Source: DTU064 sp045588245
Lineage (GTDB): Bacteria > Bacillota > Clostridia > Oscillospirales > CAG-272
DNA: 35,395 nt
Direction of reading: 5' to 3'
Assembly: GCA_045588245.1 (NCBI GenBank)
Contig: JAZNDW010000034.1
Coordinates: 1 to 35,395, forward strand
Part shown: positions 1-9,131 of the stretch, in pieces
Numbering within the stretch: position 1 is the stretch's first letter
Layout: each line of letters opens with the position of its first letter
Made by a program: the position numbers and the translations under genes
Notes under the pieces: generated by a model
Told to the model about the DNA's origin: nothing
Seen by the model: the letters and a program-made list of their open reading frames with translations, nothing else
Databases searched by the model: none

Positions 1-326
1 TCCTTGGGAGTCTTGCGGAGCTTAAGACCGAATGCCATGTTATCAAACACGGACATGTGAGGATAAAGAGCATAGTTCTGGAAAACCATCGCGATGTCTC
101 TGTCCTTGGGAGCTACGTCGTTAACGAGCTTGTCGCCGATGAAGAGTTCGCCTTCGGAGATCTCTTCAAGACCTGCGATCATACGGAGAGTGGTCGTTTT
201 ACCGCATCCGGAAGGACCAACGAGGATAAGGAACTCTTTGTCCTTGATCTCGAGAGTGAAGTCGGATACAGCGGTAACGCCGCCGGGATACTTCTTATAC
301 ATGTGTTTCAGGGATAAGCTTGCCAT
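1..326 (-). CDS. Sugar ABC transporter ATP-binding protein (MalK/UgpC/MsmX type), 3' end cut by window
   Basis: Only the first ~108 residues are in the window; the gene runs off the left edge. The protein begins MASLSLKHMYKKYPGG, the usual start of carbohydrate-importer ATPases. It shows a Walker A motif (GPSGCGKTT) and a Q-loop region (MVFQNYALYPHM). It would energise uptake of sugars or oligosaccharides at the cytoplasmic face of the membrane. The start is chosen because AAGGAGGAAA lies about 10 nt upstream of the ATG at 326. The D-loop, signature motif and C-terminal TOBE-like regulatory domain are outside the window, so substrate and family (MsmX, UgpC, MalK) cannot be separated. No transporter permease is visible nearby, which fits a shared ATPase serving several importers, but that is inference. 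Confidence 0.93.
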   Translation of the reverse strand, partial: MASLSLKHMYKKYPGGVTAVSDFTLEIKDKEFLILVGPSGCGKTTTLRMIAGLEEISEGELFIGDKLVNDVAPKDRDIAMVFQNYALYPHMSVFDNMAFGLKLRKTPK

Positions 327-497
327 ACTGGAATGTTTCCTCCTTGAATTTATGAAATCGTACGCGGCGGGGACGCCATCGTTAATGATTCATAGCTTGC
401 TTTTTACTTCGTATATTTTATCAAAAGATTCAACCAAAGAAAAGAGTTTTTTTCTCCAAAAATAACATCAAGCGTTTGTACATGTTGCCTAATGAAC

Positions 498-536
498 AAA
501 AAAAACATAGCTTGCGTGAACTTCACGCGAAGTTCA
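498..536 (-). terminator. Probable intrinsic terminator after tex
   Basis: An 8-bp inverted repeat (TGAACTTC at 517-524 with GAAGTTCA at 529-536, loop ACGC) lies just past the tex stop. On the minus strand a run of eight T follows at 498-505, about 11 nt beyond the stem, which is farther than ideal. The remaining bases up to 555 hold no gene. Confidence 0.4.
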
Positions 537-555
537 TATTTTAATATATTAAAAT

Positions 556-2721
556 TTATTTTCCCGAAATCCCTTTTGCTGTCAAGGAAATACGGCCTTT
601 TTTCGTGTCAACGTCCTTGATCTTGACGGTAATTACGTCGCCGACAGCGAGCACCTCGCGCGGATGGCGGATGAATTTGTCGGACATTTGCGAGATGTGA
701 AGCAGACCGTCCTGATGAACGCCGATGTCAACGAAGGCACCGAAATCTGTGACGTTACGGACGGTGCCCGTCAACGTCATGCCTGCGGCAAGGTCGCTCA
801 TTTCAAGGACATCCTCGCGGAGGACGGGAGCGGGGAAGGAGTCGCGTACATCGCGTCCCGGCTTTTCAAGCTCGGAAACGATGTCAACGAGCGTGGGCTC
901 GCCTATGCCGAGCTCACGGCAGACTTTCTCCGTGCCTTCCTTGTGGATCTTGTAGCGAAGCGCAAACATGTTGCCCTCGCGCACGTCTTCTTCGGAATAC
1001 TTGAATTTAGCGAGCAGTTTTTTTGCCGCGTCGTAGGATTCGGGGTGAACACCCGTATTATCGAGGATCTCCTCGCCGCCGGGAACACGGAGGAAGCCGG
1101 CGCACTGCTGATACGCCTTCTCGCCCATACGCGGTACGGCTAAAACGGAGGCACGTGTTTCAAATTCACCGTGCTCTTCGCGGTATTTTACGATGTTTTT
1201 TGCGAGTGTTGCGTTGATTCCCGCAACGTAAGCGAGCAGAGAATGCGACGCTGTGTTGAGGTCAACTCCAACGGAGTTAACGGACGCTTCAACGACGCCG
1301 CCGAGCGCCTCGTCAAGCCGTGCGGGCTTCATGTCGTGCTGATACTGACCGACACCGATGGCGCGGGGCTCGATCTTAACGAGCTCTGCCAGCGGATCCT
1401 GCAGACGGCGAGCGATGGAAACGGCGGAACGCTGCGTTACGTCAAAATCGGGGAATTCTTCTGCTGCAAGCTTTGAAGCGGAATAAACGGAAGCGCCCGA
1501 TTCGGAAACGATAACGTACTTGCAATCGCAGTCGGGAAGCTCGCGAAGCGTTTCCGCGATGAAACGTTCGCTTTCACGAGAAGCCGTGCCGTTACCGATA
1601 GCAACTGCATCTACCTTATATTTATTAATGAAGCTCTTGACGATTCGCTTCGCTTCGGGAATGCGTTCGTGCGGCTTTGTGGGGTAGATCACGGCGGTGT
1701 CGATGACGCGTCCCGTCTTATCGACGACGGCGAGCTTACAGCCCGTGCGGTAGCCGGGGTCAAGTCCCATAACGGTCTTACCCTTGATAGGAGCCTGCAG
1801 GAGCAGGTTGCGGAGATTGTCAGAGAAGACCTTGATGGCGCCTTCGCAGGCGGAGTCATAAAGCTCACCTCTCACCTCTCGCTCAATGGAGGGCGCGATC
1901 AAACGTGCGTATGCATCGTCGACGGCGGCGCGTACGAGCGGCTTTGCGGGGCTTTCGTTCTTATTGAGCACCTTTGAATAAAGGTAGGAAAGCGCGCGTT
2001 CGGGATCGAGCGTCAAAGAAACCTTGAGAAAATCTTCCTTTTCGCCGCGGTTGATGGCAAGCACGCGGTGCGGCGCTATCTTCGATACGCGCTCGGAAAA
2101 TTCATAGTACATCGAGTAAACGGAGTCCTCGTCCTTTGCCTGCTTCGTTTCGATGACGCCGCCCTCTCGCGTGAGCGTGCGGAGGCGTCCGCGGTAATCG
2201 GCGTTGTCGGAAACGGATTCCGCAATGATGTCGGCGGCTCCCGCAAGTGCGGCTTCGGCTGTAGGAACACCGAGTTCTTCGTTTATATAAGAGTCGGCAA
2301 GCTCGGGGATCGAAGGCTCGTAGACCTCACGCTGTTCAAGGAGAGCCTCTGCGAGCGGCGCAAGTCCGCGCTCACGCGCAACGGAGGCGCGCGTTTTGCG
2401 CTTCGGGCGGAACGGACGGTATATATCCTCTATCTCAGCAAGGATAGTGGCGGCGTCGAGCGCCGCGGAGATCTCGGGGGTGAGCTTTTCCTGTTGTGCG
2501 ATAAGGTTGCGGACTTCCTCGCGGCGCTCGTCGAGCGAACGGAGGTAGTTAAGGCGCGTTTCAAGGTCGCGCAACTGTGTGTCGTCAAGACCGCCGGTTA
2601 CTTCCTTACGGTAACGTGCGATAAAGGGAATGGTGTTTCCCTCGTCGATGAGGTTAACGGCAGCCTCAACCTGATTCTGCGGAATGTTAAGTTCTGTCGA
2701 TAGAGTTTTTAAGATGTCCAT
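556..2721 (-). CDS. tex: Tex family RNA-binding transcription accessory protein
   Basis: The 721-residue protein has the full Tex architecture. An N-terminal helical Tex region opens with the family motif IPFIARYRKE. A YqgF/RNase H-like domain starts at about residue 318 (VMGLDPGYRTGCKLAVVD). A helix-hairpin-helix pair follows (LNTASHSLLAYVAGI, then SVLAVPRMGEKAY). A C-terminal S1 domain lies at about 645-717 (TGTVRNVTDFGAFVDIG). Tex binds nucleic acid and acts on transcription or ribosome-associated RNA processes in the cytoplasm; its exact role is unsettled. The ATG at 2721 has CGGAGA 7 nt upstream. It lies 36 bp after the RsuA-type gene on the same strand, so the two are probably co-transcribed from the promoter at 3507-3535. 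Length is normal for the family (about 720-780). Confidence 0.97.
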   Translation of the reverse strand: MDILKTLSTELNIPQNQVEAAVNLIDEGNTIPFIARYRKEVTGGLDDTQLRDLETRLNYLRSLDERREEVRNLIAQQEKLTPEISAALDAATILAEIEDIYRPFRPKRKTRASVARERGLAPLAEALLEQREVYEPSIPELADSYINEELGVPTAEAALAGAADIIAESVSDNADYRGRLRTLTREGGVIETKQAKDEDSVYSMYYEFSERVSKIAPHRVLAINRGEKEDFLKVSLTLDPERALSYLYSKVLNKNESPAKPLVRAAVDDAYARLIAPSIEREVRGELYDSACEGAIKVFSDNLRNLLLQAPIKGKTVMGLDPGYRTGCKLAVVDKTGRVIDTAVIYPTKPHERIPEAKRIVKSFINKYKVDAVAIGNGTASRESERFIAETLRELPDCDCKYVIVSESGASVYSASKLAAEEFPDFDVTQRSAVSIARRLQDPLAELVKIEPRAIGVGQYQHDMKPARLDEALGGVVEASVNSVGVDLNTASHSLLAYVAGINATLAKNIVKYREEHGEFETRASVLAVPRMGEKAYQQCAGFLRVPGGEEILDNTGVHPESYDAAKKLLAKFKYSEEDVREGNMFALRYKIHKEGTEKVCRELGIGEPTLVDIVSELEKPGRDVRDSFPAPVLREDVLEMSDLAAGMTLTGTVRNVTDFGAFVDIGVHQDGLLHISQMSDKFIRHPREVLAVGDVITVKIKDVDTKKGRISLTAKGISGK

Positions 2722-2757
2722 ACTGTGTCTCCGATTCTATAATAATGAATAAATAGG

Positions 2758-3468
2758 TTACTTTTTTTTAGTGAAGAGAGCGATCTCTTCGTCTGTCAGA
2801 TATCTCCACTGTCCCGGCTGAAGCGCGGTGTCAAGCTCTACACAGGCGAAGCTGACGCGGCAAAGCGACGTTATTTCCGAGTCGACGGCGGAAAACATAC
2901 GCTTTATCTGATGGAATTTCCCCTCCGTTATTGTGATCTTATCACCGTTGATTTTTGCGGGAGCCGTCAGCACGACACGGTCGAGCCCGTCGCGCTCACC
3001 GATGTCAACGCCCGATTCGATCCGCGCTTTCATTTCATCAGTCAGCTCGGGCGAGGCGGTGAAGCGGTACGTTTTTGCTACGTGATGTTTCGGGGATAAG
3101 GCACGGTGCGCCGACGCGCCGTCATCGGTCATGATAAGCAGCCCCGTTGTGTCGCGGTCGAGCCTTCCGACGGGAAAAAGTCCGCGGCGGTGAAGCGACT
3201 CGGGGATCAGTTCGTTAACGACGTGCTCGCCGTGCTTTGCGTCCTCTGTGGCGGTGATGTAGCCTTGCGGCTTATTTAGCATAAGATAGATGAATTCGCT
3301 GTAAACGAGCGGCTCGCCGTCAAGCGTGACGGCGGCACTTGTGCTTATCTGCCGACTGCTGTCGCGGACGACGGCACCGTCCACTGTGACGCGTCCTTCC
3401 GCGATTGCGCGCGAAATGATCCTGCGCGAGAAGAGGGAGGCTCCCGATACGTATTTATCAAGCCTCAT
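2758..3468 (-). CDS. rsuA: RsuA-family rRNA pseudouridine synthase
   Basis: This 236-residue protein carries an N-terminal S4 RNA-binding domain (MRLDKYVSGASLFSRR, residues 1-60) and an RsuA/RluB/E/F-type catalytic domain. The catalytic motif is GRLDRDTTGLLIMTDDG, whose first Asp is the nucleophile. A second family motif, EGKFHQIKRMF, follows. It isomerises a uridine in rRNA to pseudouridine; RsuA itself acts on 16S rRNA position 516, but the target within this family cannot be read from sequence, so the symbol is provisional. The frame extends to an upstream ATG at 3489, but the start at 3468 is preferred: GGAGGG sits 7 nt before it and the protein then begins exactly at the conserved MRLDKY. 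It is first in a likely two-gene unit with tex. Confidence 0.93.
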   Translation of the reverse strand: MRLDKYVSGASLFSRRIISRAIAEGRVTVDGAVVRDSSRQISTSAAVTLDGEPLVYSEFIYLMLNKPQGYITATEDAKHGEHVVNELIPESLHRRGLFPVGRLDRDTTGLLIMTDDGASAHRALSPKHHVAKTYRFTASPELTDEMKARIESGVDIGERDGLDRVVLTAPAKINGDKITITEGKFHQIKRMFSAVDSEITSLCRVSFACVELDTALQPGQWRYLTDEEIALFTKKK

Positions 3469-3506
3469 ATACTGCCCTCCGATCGTCAAATTTCAAACTA
3501 CGTAGA

Positions 3507-3535
3507 ATTATAGCACAAAACTTTTCATAAGTAAA
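3507..3535 (-). promoter_or_regulatory. Sigma-A promoter for the rsuA-tex unit
   Basis: On the minus strand TTTACT (3530-3535) is followed after 17 bp by a perfect TATAAT (3507-3512). It lies about 40 bp upstream of the rsuA-type start. Confidence 0.8.
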
Positions 3536-3546
3536 CAGAAATTACA

Positions 3547-3575
3547 TTGACTTTATTCCCACGATATGCCATAAT
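3547..3575 (+). promoter_or_regulatory. Sigma-A promoter for lacZ
   Basis: TTGACT (3547-3552), a 17-bp spacer and CATAAT (3570-3575) lie about 50 bp before the lacZ start. It is back to back with the minus-strand promoter at 3507-3535, leaving 11 bp between the two -35 boxes. A single regulator could therefore affect both, but no clear operator palindrome is seen. Confidence 0.75.
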
Positions 3576-3625
3576 GAAACTGTGCTTGCACAAAGATTGA
3601 TGATGCAAAGAAAAGGAGAAAAATC

Positions 3626-6600
3626 ATGTTCTTCCCCGATTACTTCAAAACACAGAAGGTTCTGCACGTAGGGTGCGAGGAGCCTCATGCGTATTTTATC
3701 CCTTATCATTCACGCACCGCCGCTGACCGCGATCTGCGCGGAAAGAGCGCATATTTTCACTCACTGAACGGCGATTGGGATTTCAAATTTTACAAATCCG
3801 TAATCGACGTTGAAGATTTTACCGTTGCCGATTTCACCCGTGACGGAATGGATAAGCTTACCGTTCCGATGAACTGGCAGATGGCACTTGACCGCGGTTA
3901 CGACGTTCCGAACTATACGAACGTTGCGTATCCGTATCCGATCGATCCACCGCACGTGCCTGATGAAAATCCCTGCGGCCTTTACGTCCGTGATTTTGAC
4001 GTTGATGCATCAGTTCTGACAAATAAGATCTGCTACCTCACTTTTGAAGGCGTTGATTCCTGCTTTTACGTATGGATAAACGACCGTTTCGTCGGCTACA
4101 GCCAGGTCAGCCACATGACGAGCGAATTTAACGTTAACGACTATCTTGTAAACGGCAAGAATACTATCAAGGTTCTTGTGCTCAAGTGGTGCGACGGCTC
4201 CTATCTTGAGGATCAGGATATGTGGAGAATGTCGGGTATATTCCGCGAGGTATTCCTCATGTACCGCGACAATGCTCACATCGTCGATATTTTCGCGCAC
4301 GCAGAGCCCGATGATACTTTCACCGCCGGTACGCTTCGCGTTGAGCTCGCTGCAAACGCAGAACTTGCCATCGGCTACGAGCTCATCTCCCCTGACGGAG
4401 ATAAGATCGGCGGCGGCTCGCTTAAAGTTTCGGACGAGGGCGAGTTCTCCGTTAACGTTGAAAACTGCAAGCTTTGGAGCGACGAGGATCCTGCACTTTA
4501 CACCCTGGCACTTCACGCAGGAGATGAATACATAAATATACCCGTCGGTTTCAGACGAATTGAGGTCAAGGATAAGGTCGTTTACGTCAACGGCAAGAAG
4601 ATCAAGGTGAAGGGCGTTAACCGCCACGACAGCCATCATCTTCTCGGCCATGCAACACCCGTTGATCACATGCTCCGCGATCTTTATATAATGAAGGCTC
4701 ATAACGTCAATATGGTGCGCACGAGCCACTATCCGAACGATCCGAGATTCACCTGCCTTTGCGATAAGGTCGGTATCTACGTCTGTGACGAAAGCGATAT
4801 CGAAACTCACGGTATGCATCCGTGGAACAGACTTTCCGACGATTCGGAATGGGAAGAAGCATACGTTGACCGCGCAAAGAGAATGGTCGAGCGCGACAAG
4901 AACCATCCGTGTGTTATCTTCTGGTCGCTCGGTAACGAAAGCGGTCTCGGCTGCAACCATTGGGCAATGTCGCGCTATATGCACGGCAGAGACAACAGCC
5001 GCCTCGTTCATTACGAGGGCGCGAACATCGGTTACTGCGGCGGCAACCAGCCCACCGATCTCGTTGACGTCGAGAGCCACATGTACACAAATCCCACCGC
5101 GTCGGAGGAATATTGCCTCAATAAGAAATATTCGCTTCCGTTCTTCCTCTGTGAATACAGCCACGCAATGGGCAACGGTCCCGGCGATCTTGGCGAATAT
5201 TGGGAAAAGATCTACGCTAACGATTCCTTCTTCGGCGGATGCGTTTGGGAGTTCATCGACCACAGCGTTGCCATTGGCGATAAATACAGAAATCCGTCCT
5301 TTACATACGGCGGCGACTTCGGCGATCAGCCGAACGACGGCAACTTCTGCGTTGACGGTCTCGTTTATCCCGACCGCCGCCCGCACACCGGTCTATTCGA
5401 ACTGAAGCAGGCTATCAAGCCGTTTGCCGTTTCCGACGTAGACGCGGTATCGGGCAAATTCAGAGTCAAGAATCTGCGCTATTTCCGCGATCTGCGCGAT
5501 GCGGAGCTCGTTTGGGCTCTTGAACGTAACGGCAAGGTCGTTGCCGAGGGCAAGATCGATCAGCTTGCGATCGAGCCGCAGCGCTCGCGCACCTACGTTG
5601 CTGATTACGGTAACGTTAAGCTTTACGGCGAGCTTTACCTCAACATCAGTGTCCGTCAGCGTCTCTCCAAGCCTTGGGCGCCCGCAGGTCACGAGCTTGG
5701 CTCCGCCCAACTTGAGGTTCCCGCTGCCGAATATGTTTCTTATGAAACGGTACCGGCTCCCGCACCCGTTGTTACCGAATGCGACCGTTATATTGCAGTA
5801 AAAGCGGGCGCGACCGTTTATAAATTCGATAAAGCAACTGCCGAGATCGTCAGCATCACAGACAACGGACACGACCTTATCACAAAGCCCGTCAAGCTTA
5901 CCGTATGGCGTGCGCCGACTGATAACGACCGTAACATCAAGTGGGAATGGTCGCGACTCGGATTCGATAAAACGTTTGTTAAATGTTATGAATGTGACCT
6001 TCCGAAAGCGGAAGATGCCGCCGTCATCAAGGCAAAGATCATGCTCGGTGCGTACTCGCGTACACCCATACTTCACGCAGACGTGACCTATACCGTCAGC
6101 GGCAACGGTACTCTTACCGTGAAATACGACGTTGAGGCTGATTACCTCAAGCGTGCACGTGCTGACGCGGAAAGAAACGCACAGCGTGGACGTCAGGGAC
6201 GTCCGCGTCCGTTCCTGCCTCGCTTCGGCGTTGAGCTGACGATGCCCGAGGGAACGGAAAATATGCGTTACTTCGGCTTCGGTCCGTATGAAAGCTACGT
6301 TGATAAGCGTCTGGCATCGAGAATGGGAGAGTTTTCCTCTACCGTTCACGAAAGCTATGAGCCTTACGTATTCCCGCAGGAAAACTCCAGCCACTGCAAT
6401 ACCAAGTGGGCGATAGTTTCCTCCGTTGCAGGACACGGACTTATGTTCACGAAGACGGAAAAAGCATTCCACTTCGGTGCTTCGCACTATTCGGCAGCAC
6501 AGCTGACCGAAAAGGCTCACCACTACGAGCTCGTCCCTGAAAAGGAAACGACCGTCAACATCGACTACCGCCAGAGCGGTATCGGTTCGAACTCCTGCGG

Positions 6601-6706
6601 CCCCGGACTTGCGGACAGATGGAAGCTTGAAGAAGAAAAGTTCACGTTTGAAATTGCGATCACGCCCGTATTTGCAAACGAAGCTGAACCGTATGAAATG
6701 ATCTGA
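3626..6706 (+). CDS. lacZ: Beta-galactosidase, GH2 (LacZ type)
   Basis: The 1026-residue protein matches the five-domain LacZ plan (E. coli LacZ is about 1023). A jelly-roll sugar-binding domain lies at about 45-215 (DMWRMSGIFREVFLMYRD at its end). A GH2 Ig-like domain follows, then a TIM barrel from about 320 (KGVNRHDSHHLLGH). The acid/base Glu is E438 in LGNESGLG and the nucleophile is E510 in CEYSHAMGNG. The C-terminal small-chain domain is present (FGFGPYESYVDKRLAS). There is no signal peptide, so it acts in the cytoplasm, hydrolysing imported lactose or other beta-galactosides. AAGGAG lies 8 nt before the ATG. It stands alone, with its own promoter and a terminator after it. No lactose permease or repressor is adjacent, so induction cannot be judged. 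Confidence 0.98.
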   Translation: MFFPDYFKTQKVLHVGCEEPHAYFIPYHSRTAADRDLRGKSAYFHSLNGDWDFKFYKSVIDVEDFTVADFTRDGMDKLTVPMNWQMALDRGYDVPNYTNVAYPYPIDPPHVPDENPCGLYVRDFDVDASVLTNKICYLTFEGVDSCFYVWINDRFVGYSQVSHMTSEFNVNDYLVNGKNTIKVLVLKWCDGSYLEDQDMWRMSGIFREVFLMYRDNAHIVDIFAHAEPDDTFTAGTLRVELAANAELAIGYELISPDGDKIGGGSLKVSDEGEFSVNVENCKLWSDEDPALYTLALHAGDEYINIPVGFRRIEVKDKVVYVNGKKIKVKGVNRHDSHHLLGHATPVDHMLRDLYIMKAHNVNMVRTSHYPNDPRFTCLCDKVGIYVCDESDIETHGMHPWNRLSDDSEWEEAYVDRAKRMVERDKNHPCVIFWSLGNESGLGCNHWAMSRYMHGRDNSRLVHYEGANIGYCGGNQPTDLVDVESHMYTNPTASEEYCLNKKYSLPFFLCEYSHAMGNGPGDLGEYWEKIYANDSFFGGCVWEFIDHSVAIGDKYRNPSFTYGGDFGDQPNDGNFCVDGLVYPDRRPHTGLFELKQAIKPFAVSDVDAVSGKFRVKNLRYFRDLRDAELVWALERNGKVVAEGKIDQLAIEPQRSRTYVADYGNVKLYGELYLNISVRQRLSKPWAPAGHELGSAQLEVPAAEYVSYETVPAPAPVVTECDRYIAVKAGATVYKFDKATAEIVSITDNGHDLITKPVKLTVWRAPTDNDRNIKWEWSRLGFDKTFVKCYECDLPKAEDAAVIKAKIMLGAYSRTPILHADVTYTVSGNGTLTVKYDVEADYLKRARADAERNAQRGRQGRPRPFLPRFGVELTMPEGTENMRYFGFGPYESYVDKRLASRMGEFSSTVHESYEPYVFPQENSSHCNTKWAIVSSVAGHGLMFTKTEKAFHFGASHYSAAQLTEKAHHYELVPEKETTVNIDYRQSGIGSNSCGPGLADRWKLEEEKFTFEIAITPVFANEAEPYEMI

Positions 6707-6720
6707 TCTACATCAAATAA

Positions 6721-6747
6721 AAAATACCCCGCAGACGAACGTCTGTG
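6721..6747. terminator. Shared terminator between convergent lacZ and the purine permease gene
   Basis: A hairpin (CAGACG 6732-6737, loop AA, CGTCTG 6740-6745, extended by one or two pairs) sits between the two convergent genes. On the minus strand it is followed by CGGGGTATTTTTT, and on the plus strand by a weaker T-rich stretch, so it works best for the permease gene. Confidence 0.5.
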
Positions 6748-6780
6748 TGATATTTGTGTTTATTCTTGTTTTTACAGTGA

Positions 6781-8214
6781 TCAGACAACGAGGAAGAACT
6801 TAACAAGGAAGATAGCGGAGATCACGTATGTAAGGATGGAAACATCCTTGAACTTGCCTGTGAATACCTTGATTACGGTGTAGGAGATGAGACCGAGACC
6901 GATGCCGTGACCGATGGAGCTGGAAACGGGCATTGCGATAAGCATGAGGCAAACGGGAACGAGCTGATCCATATCGCCGAAGTCGATGTTCTTAAGACCC
7001 TGGAGCATGAGTACGCCGACGTAGATGAGAGCGGCGGAGGTAGCAGCAGCGGGGATGATAGCGGCGATGGGAGCGATGAAGATGCAAGCGAGGAAGAGGA
7101 TACCGGTCGTAAGAGCGGTGAGACCTGTGCGTCCGCCTGCTTCAACACCGGAAGCGGATTCAACGAATGTTGTAACGGTGGAAGTACCTGTGCAAGCACC
7201 TGTTACAGTACCGACAGCGTCAGCGAGGAGAGCTTCCTTCATGTTGGGCATGTTGCCTTCTTCGTCAACCATGCCTGCACGGGATGCAGTGCCAACGAGA
7301 GTGCCGATCGTGTCGAACATATCGATGATGCAGAACGTGATAACGAGTGTGATTACGGTGAACCAGCCAATATTGATGAAGCCCTGGAAGTTGAACTTGA
7401 AGAGGGTCGTTTCTACCATATCAGCGAAGGGAGGTACGAAAGAAGCGGTTGCGAGAGAAGCAAAGGGGTTAGTGTCAAGGAAGATGAAGGAGCCTGCCCA
7501 GTAAATAACGGAAGCAATAAGCATACCGTAAAGAACAGCACCTCTTACACCGAACTTGGCAAGAACGATGATGGCAAACAGACCGATGAACATTGTAACA
7601 ACGGTGAGGATCATCGTAGCGAATCCGACATCACCCATGTTGTCCTTGAGAACGCCGGGAGTCAGAGCGCCGAAGAAGTCGCGCATTACATAGAAGGGAG
7701 CGGAGAAGCCGTTGCCTTCAGCGTAGATACCAACGTTGGAGCCGAGACCGATGTTCATCAGCATTAAGCCGATGGCAGGAGCGATACCGAGTCTGATGCC
7801 GAGAGGAATGGATTCAACGATCTTTTCACGAATGTTAAGAACGGAAAGGATCAGGAATACGATACCTTCGATAAGGATAATTACGAGCGCAGCCTGGAAA
7901 GAAGCTACGTAAGACATACCTGTAAGACCGACGATGTTGCCTACAACAACAGCGAAGAAGCTGTTAAGACCCATACCGGGAGCCATTGCGAAGGGCTTGT
8001 TTGCAAGGAAAGCCATGCAGAACATACCGATTGCAGATGCGATACAGGTAGCGAGGAATACGCCGTTCCAAAGTGCGGAGCCTGTATCAAAGTTTGTCAA
8101 CAGGTTGGGGTTAAGAGCGATGATGTACGCCATAGTCATGAACGTTGTCAGACCGGCGAGCATCTCGGTTCTTACGGTTGTACCGTTTTCGGTGAGCTTG
8201 AACAATTTTTTCAT
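6781..8214 (-). CDS. NCS2-family (AzgA/PbuG-like) purine permease
   Basis: A 477-residue integral membrane protein with about 12 or more hydrophobic segments. It opens with the AzgA/PbuG-type MKKLFKLTENGTTVRTE and MTMAYIIALNPNLL. It contains the family motifs APGMGLNSFFA, DMFDTIGTLVGTASRAGM and GTSTVTTFVESASGVEAGGR. Homologues are proton symporters for adenine, guanine or hypoxanthine in the cytoplasmic membrane, so it is inferred to import purine bases; which base is preferred cannot be read. Two in-frame ATGs exist. The one at 8220 overlaps the ribosome site (GGAGGATG), so the ATG at 8214, 6 nt after GGAGG, is chosen. The 5' UTR predicted from the promoter at 8255-8282 is only about 30-35 nt, too short for a purine riboswitch. 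It forms a single-gene unit. Confidence 0.94.
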   Translation of the reverse strand: MKKLFKLTENGTTVRTEMLAGLTTFMTMAYIIALNPNLLTNFDTGSALWNGVFLATCIASAIGMFCMAFLANKPFAMAPGMGLNSFFAVVVGNIVGLTGMSYVASFQAALVIILIEGIVFLILSVLNIREKIVESIPLGIRLGIAPAIGLMLMNIGLGSNVGIYAEGNGFSAPFYVMRDFFGALTPGVLKDNMGDVGFATMILTVVTMFIGLFAIIVLAKFGVRGAVLYGMLIASVIYWAGSFIFLDTNPFASLATASFVPPFADMVETTLFKFNFQGFINIGWFTVITLVITFCIIDMFDTIGTLVGTASRAGMVDEEGNMPNMKEALLADAVGTVTGACTGTSTVTTFVESASGVEAGGRTGLTALTTGILFLACIFIAPIAAIIPAAATSAALIYVGVLMLQGLKNIDFGDMDQLVPVCLMLIAMPVSSSIGHGIGLGLISYTVIKVFTGKFKDVSILTYVISAIFLVKFFLVV

Positions 8215-8254
8215 GTTCATCCTCCTTTAATTTTTTTGAAACAAATACGATATA

Positions 8255-8282
8255 ATTATACCATTAATTATTAATTTGTCTA
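8255..8282 (-). promoter_or_regulatory. Sigma-A promoter for the purine permease
   Basis: On the minus strand TAGACA (8277-8282), a 16-bp AT-rich spacer and TATAAT (8255-8260) lie about 40 bp before the gene start. Confidence 0.7.
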
Positions 8283-8303
8283 TATAAAAAACACTATTTT
8301 TTT

Positions 8304-8334
8304 CTAAAAAAATGCACGGCTTTTTTGCCGTGCA
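8304..8334 (-). terminator. Intrinsic terminator of the lipoprotein/AKR/RluA operon
   Basis: A perfect stem TGCACGGC (8313-8320) / GCCGTGCA (8327-8334) with a six-base loop is followed on the minus strand by seven T (8306-8312). The 116 bases between it and the RluA-type stop hold nothing recognisable. Confidence 0.8.
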
Positions 8335-8450
8335 ATCGTTGTTTTTTGTGCTGTTTGTTAATGTGGGCGATATTGAGGGGCGACGCGCTGAAAAAAGCGG
8401 GGAATAAGCTCTGCCGATCGTTATTTTTTGCAAAACAACACCTGTGTGAC

Positions 8451-9131
8451 TCATAATTTCCAAATAAACCGTTTTTCGAACAGCTCCCAGGCGCCGCCTG
8501 ACGGCACAAAGGTGAACGTCATGCTTTCGGCGGTGTCGGGATGCGGAAAAGAAAGAGAAACGCAGGCAAGCGCAGGCTCTCCGGCGAAGCCGGACAGCTT
8601 GACGCCGCCGTAGCGAGCGTCACCGAGCAAAGGCGTTTTTCTTGACGCAAACTGAACGCGGATCTGGTGCGTGCGTCCCGTGTGAAGCTTTATTGCGACA
8701 AGGGCAAGAGTATGCTCCCCCGATCTTGCCGTGTCGATGACGCGATACGAAAGTGATGCTTCACGCACGCCCGAACGCTTGCGTGAGGTGACGTAGGATT
8801 TGTTCTTTTTTGCGTCATGATACAACAGATCTGTGTACGTCCCCTCCGCTTCCGCGGGGACACCGACGGTGACGGCGAGGTAACGCTTGTCGGTGCTGCC
8901 GTTGGCAAAGGCATCGGACAAAGCCGCGGCGGCGGCTTTCGTCTTTGCGTATACCATAACGCCGACGGTGCCGCGGTCGAGCCTGTGAACGGGATAGATC
9001 TTGCCGCCCGTATGTTCGGCGAGTGCCGAAACCATGTCGGCACCTCCCGTTGTGGATTGTGAATCAAGCCCTCTTGGCTTCACGGTGACGATGACGGAGC
9101 GGTCCTCGCAGAGAATCACGGGAGCCGTCAT
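8451..9131 (-). CDS. RluA-family pseudouridine synthase (short, no S4 domain)
   Basis: This 226-residue protein has the RluA-family catalytic signature HRLDRGTVGVMVYAKT, with the Asp as nucleophile. The second conserved block is TGRTHQIRVQFA followed by PLLGDARYGG. It makes pseudouridine in rRNA or tRNA; the target is unknown. There is no N-terminal S4 domain, as in RluA/TruC-type short members. The start at 9131 overlaps the stop of the aldo/keto reductase gene in an ATGA, so translation is probably coupled to it. It is the last gene of a three-gene minus-strand operon, and a strong terminator follows at 8304-8334. Confidence 0.93.
   Translation of the reverse strand: MTAPVILCEDRSVIVTVKPRGLDSQSTTGGADMVSALAEHTGGKIYPVHRLDRGTVGVMVYAKTKAAAAALSDAFANGSTDKRYLAVTVGVPAEAEGTYTDLLYHDAKKNKSYVTSRKRSGVREASLSYRVIDTARSGEHTLALVAIKLHTGRTHQIRVQFASRKTPLLGDARYGGVKLSGFAGEPALACVSLSFPHPDTAESMTFTFVPSGGAWELFEKRFIWKL

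Noticed and set aside
4010..6523. Long minus-strand open frames (458 and 376 codons) opposite lacZ
   Set aside because: They are shadows of a highly conserved, well-supported beta-galactosidase gene; the translations show no recognisable family and have no ribosome sites.
6907..7767. 286-codon plus-strand frame opposite the purine permease
   Set aside because: Composition is that of reversed hydrophobic codons (Asp/Glu/Ser-rich); the permease on the minus strand has clear family motifs.
8215..8254. Purine riboswitch before the purine permease
   Set aside because: The predicted 5' UTR is only about 30-35 nt and lacks the conserved stems.
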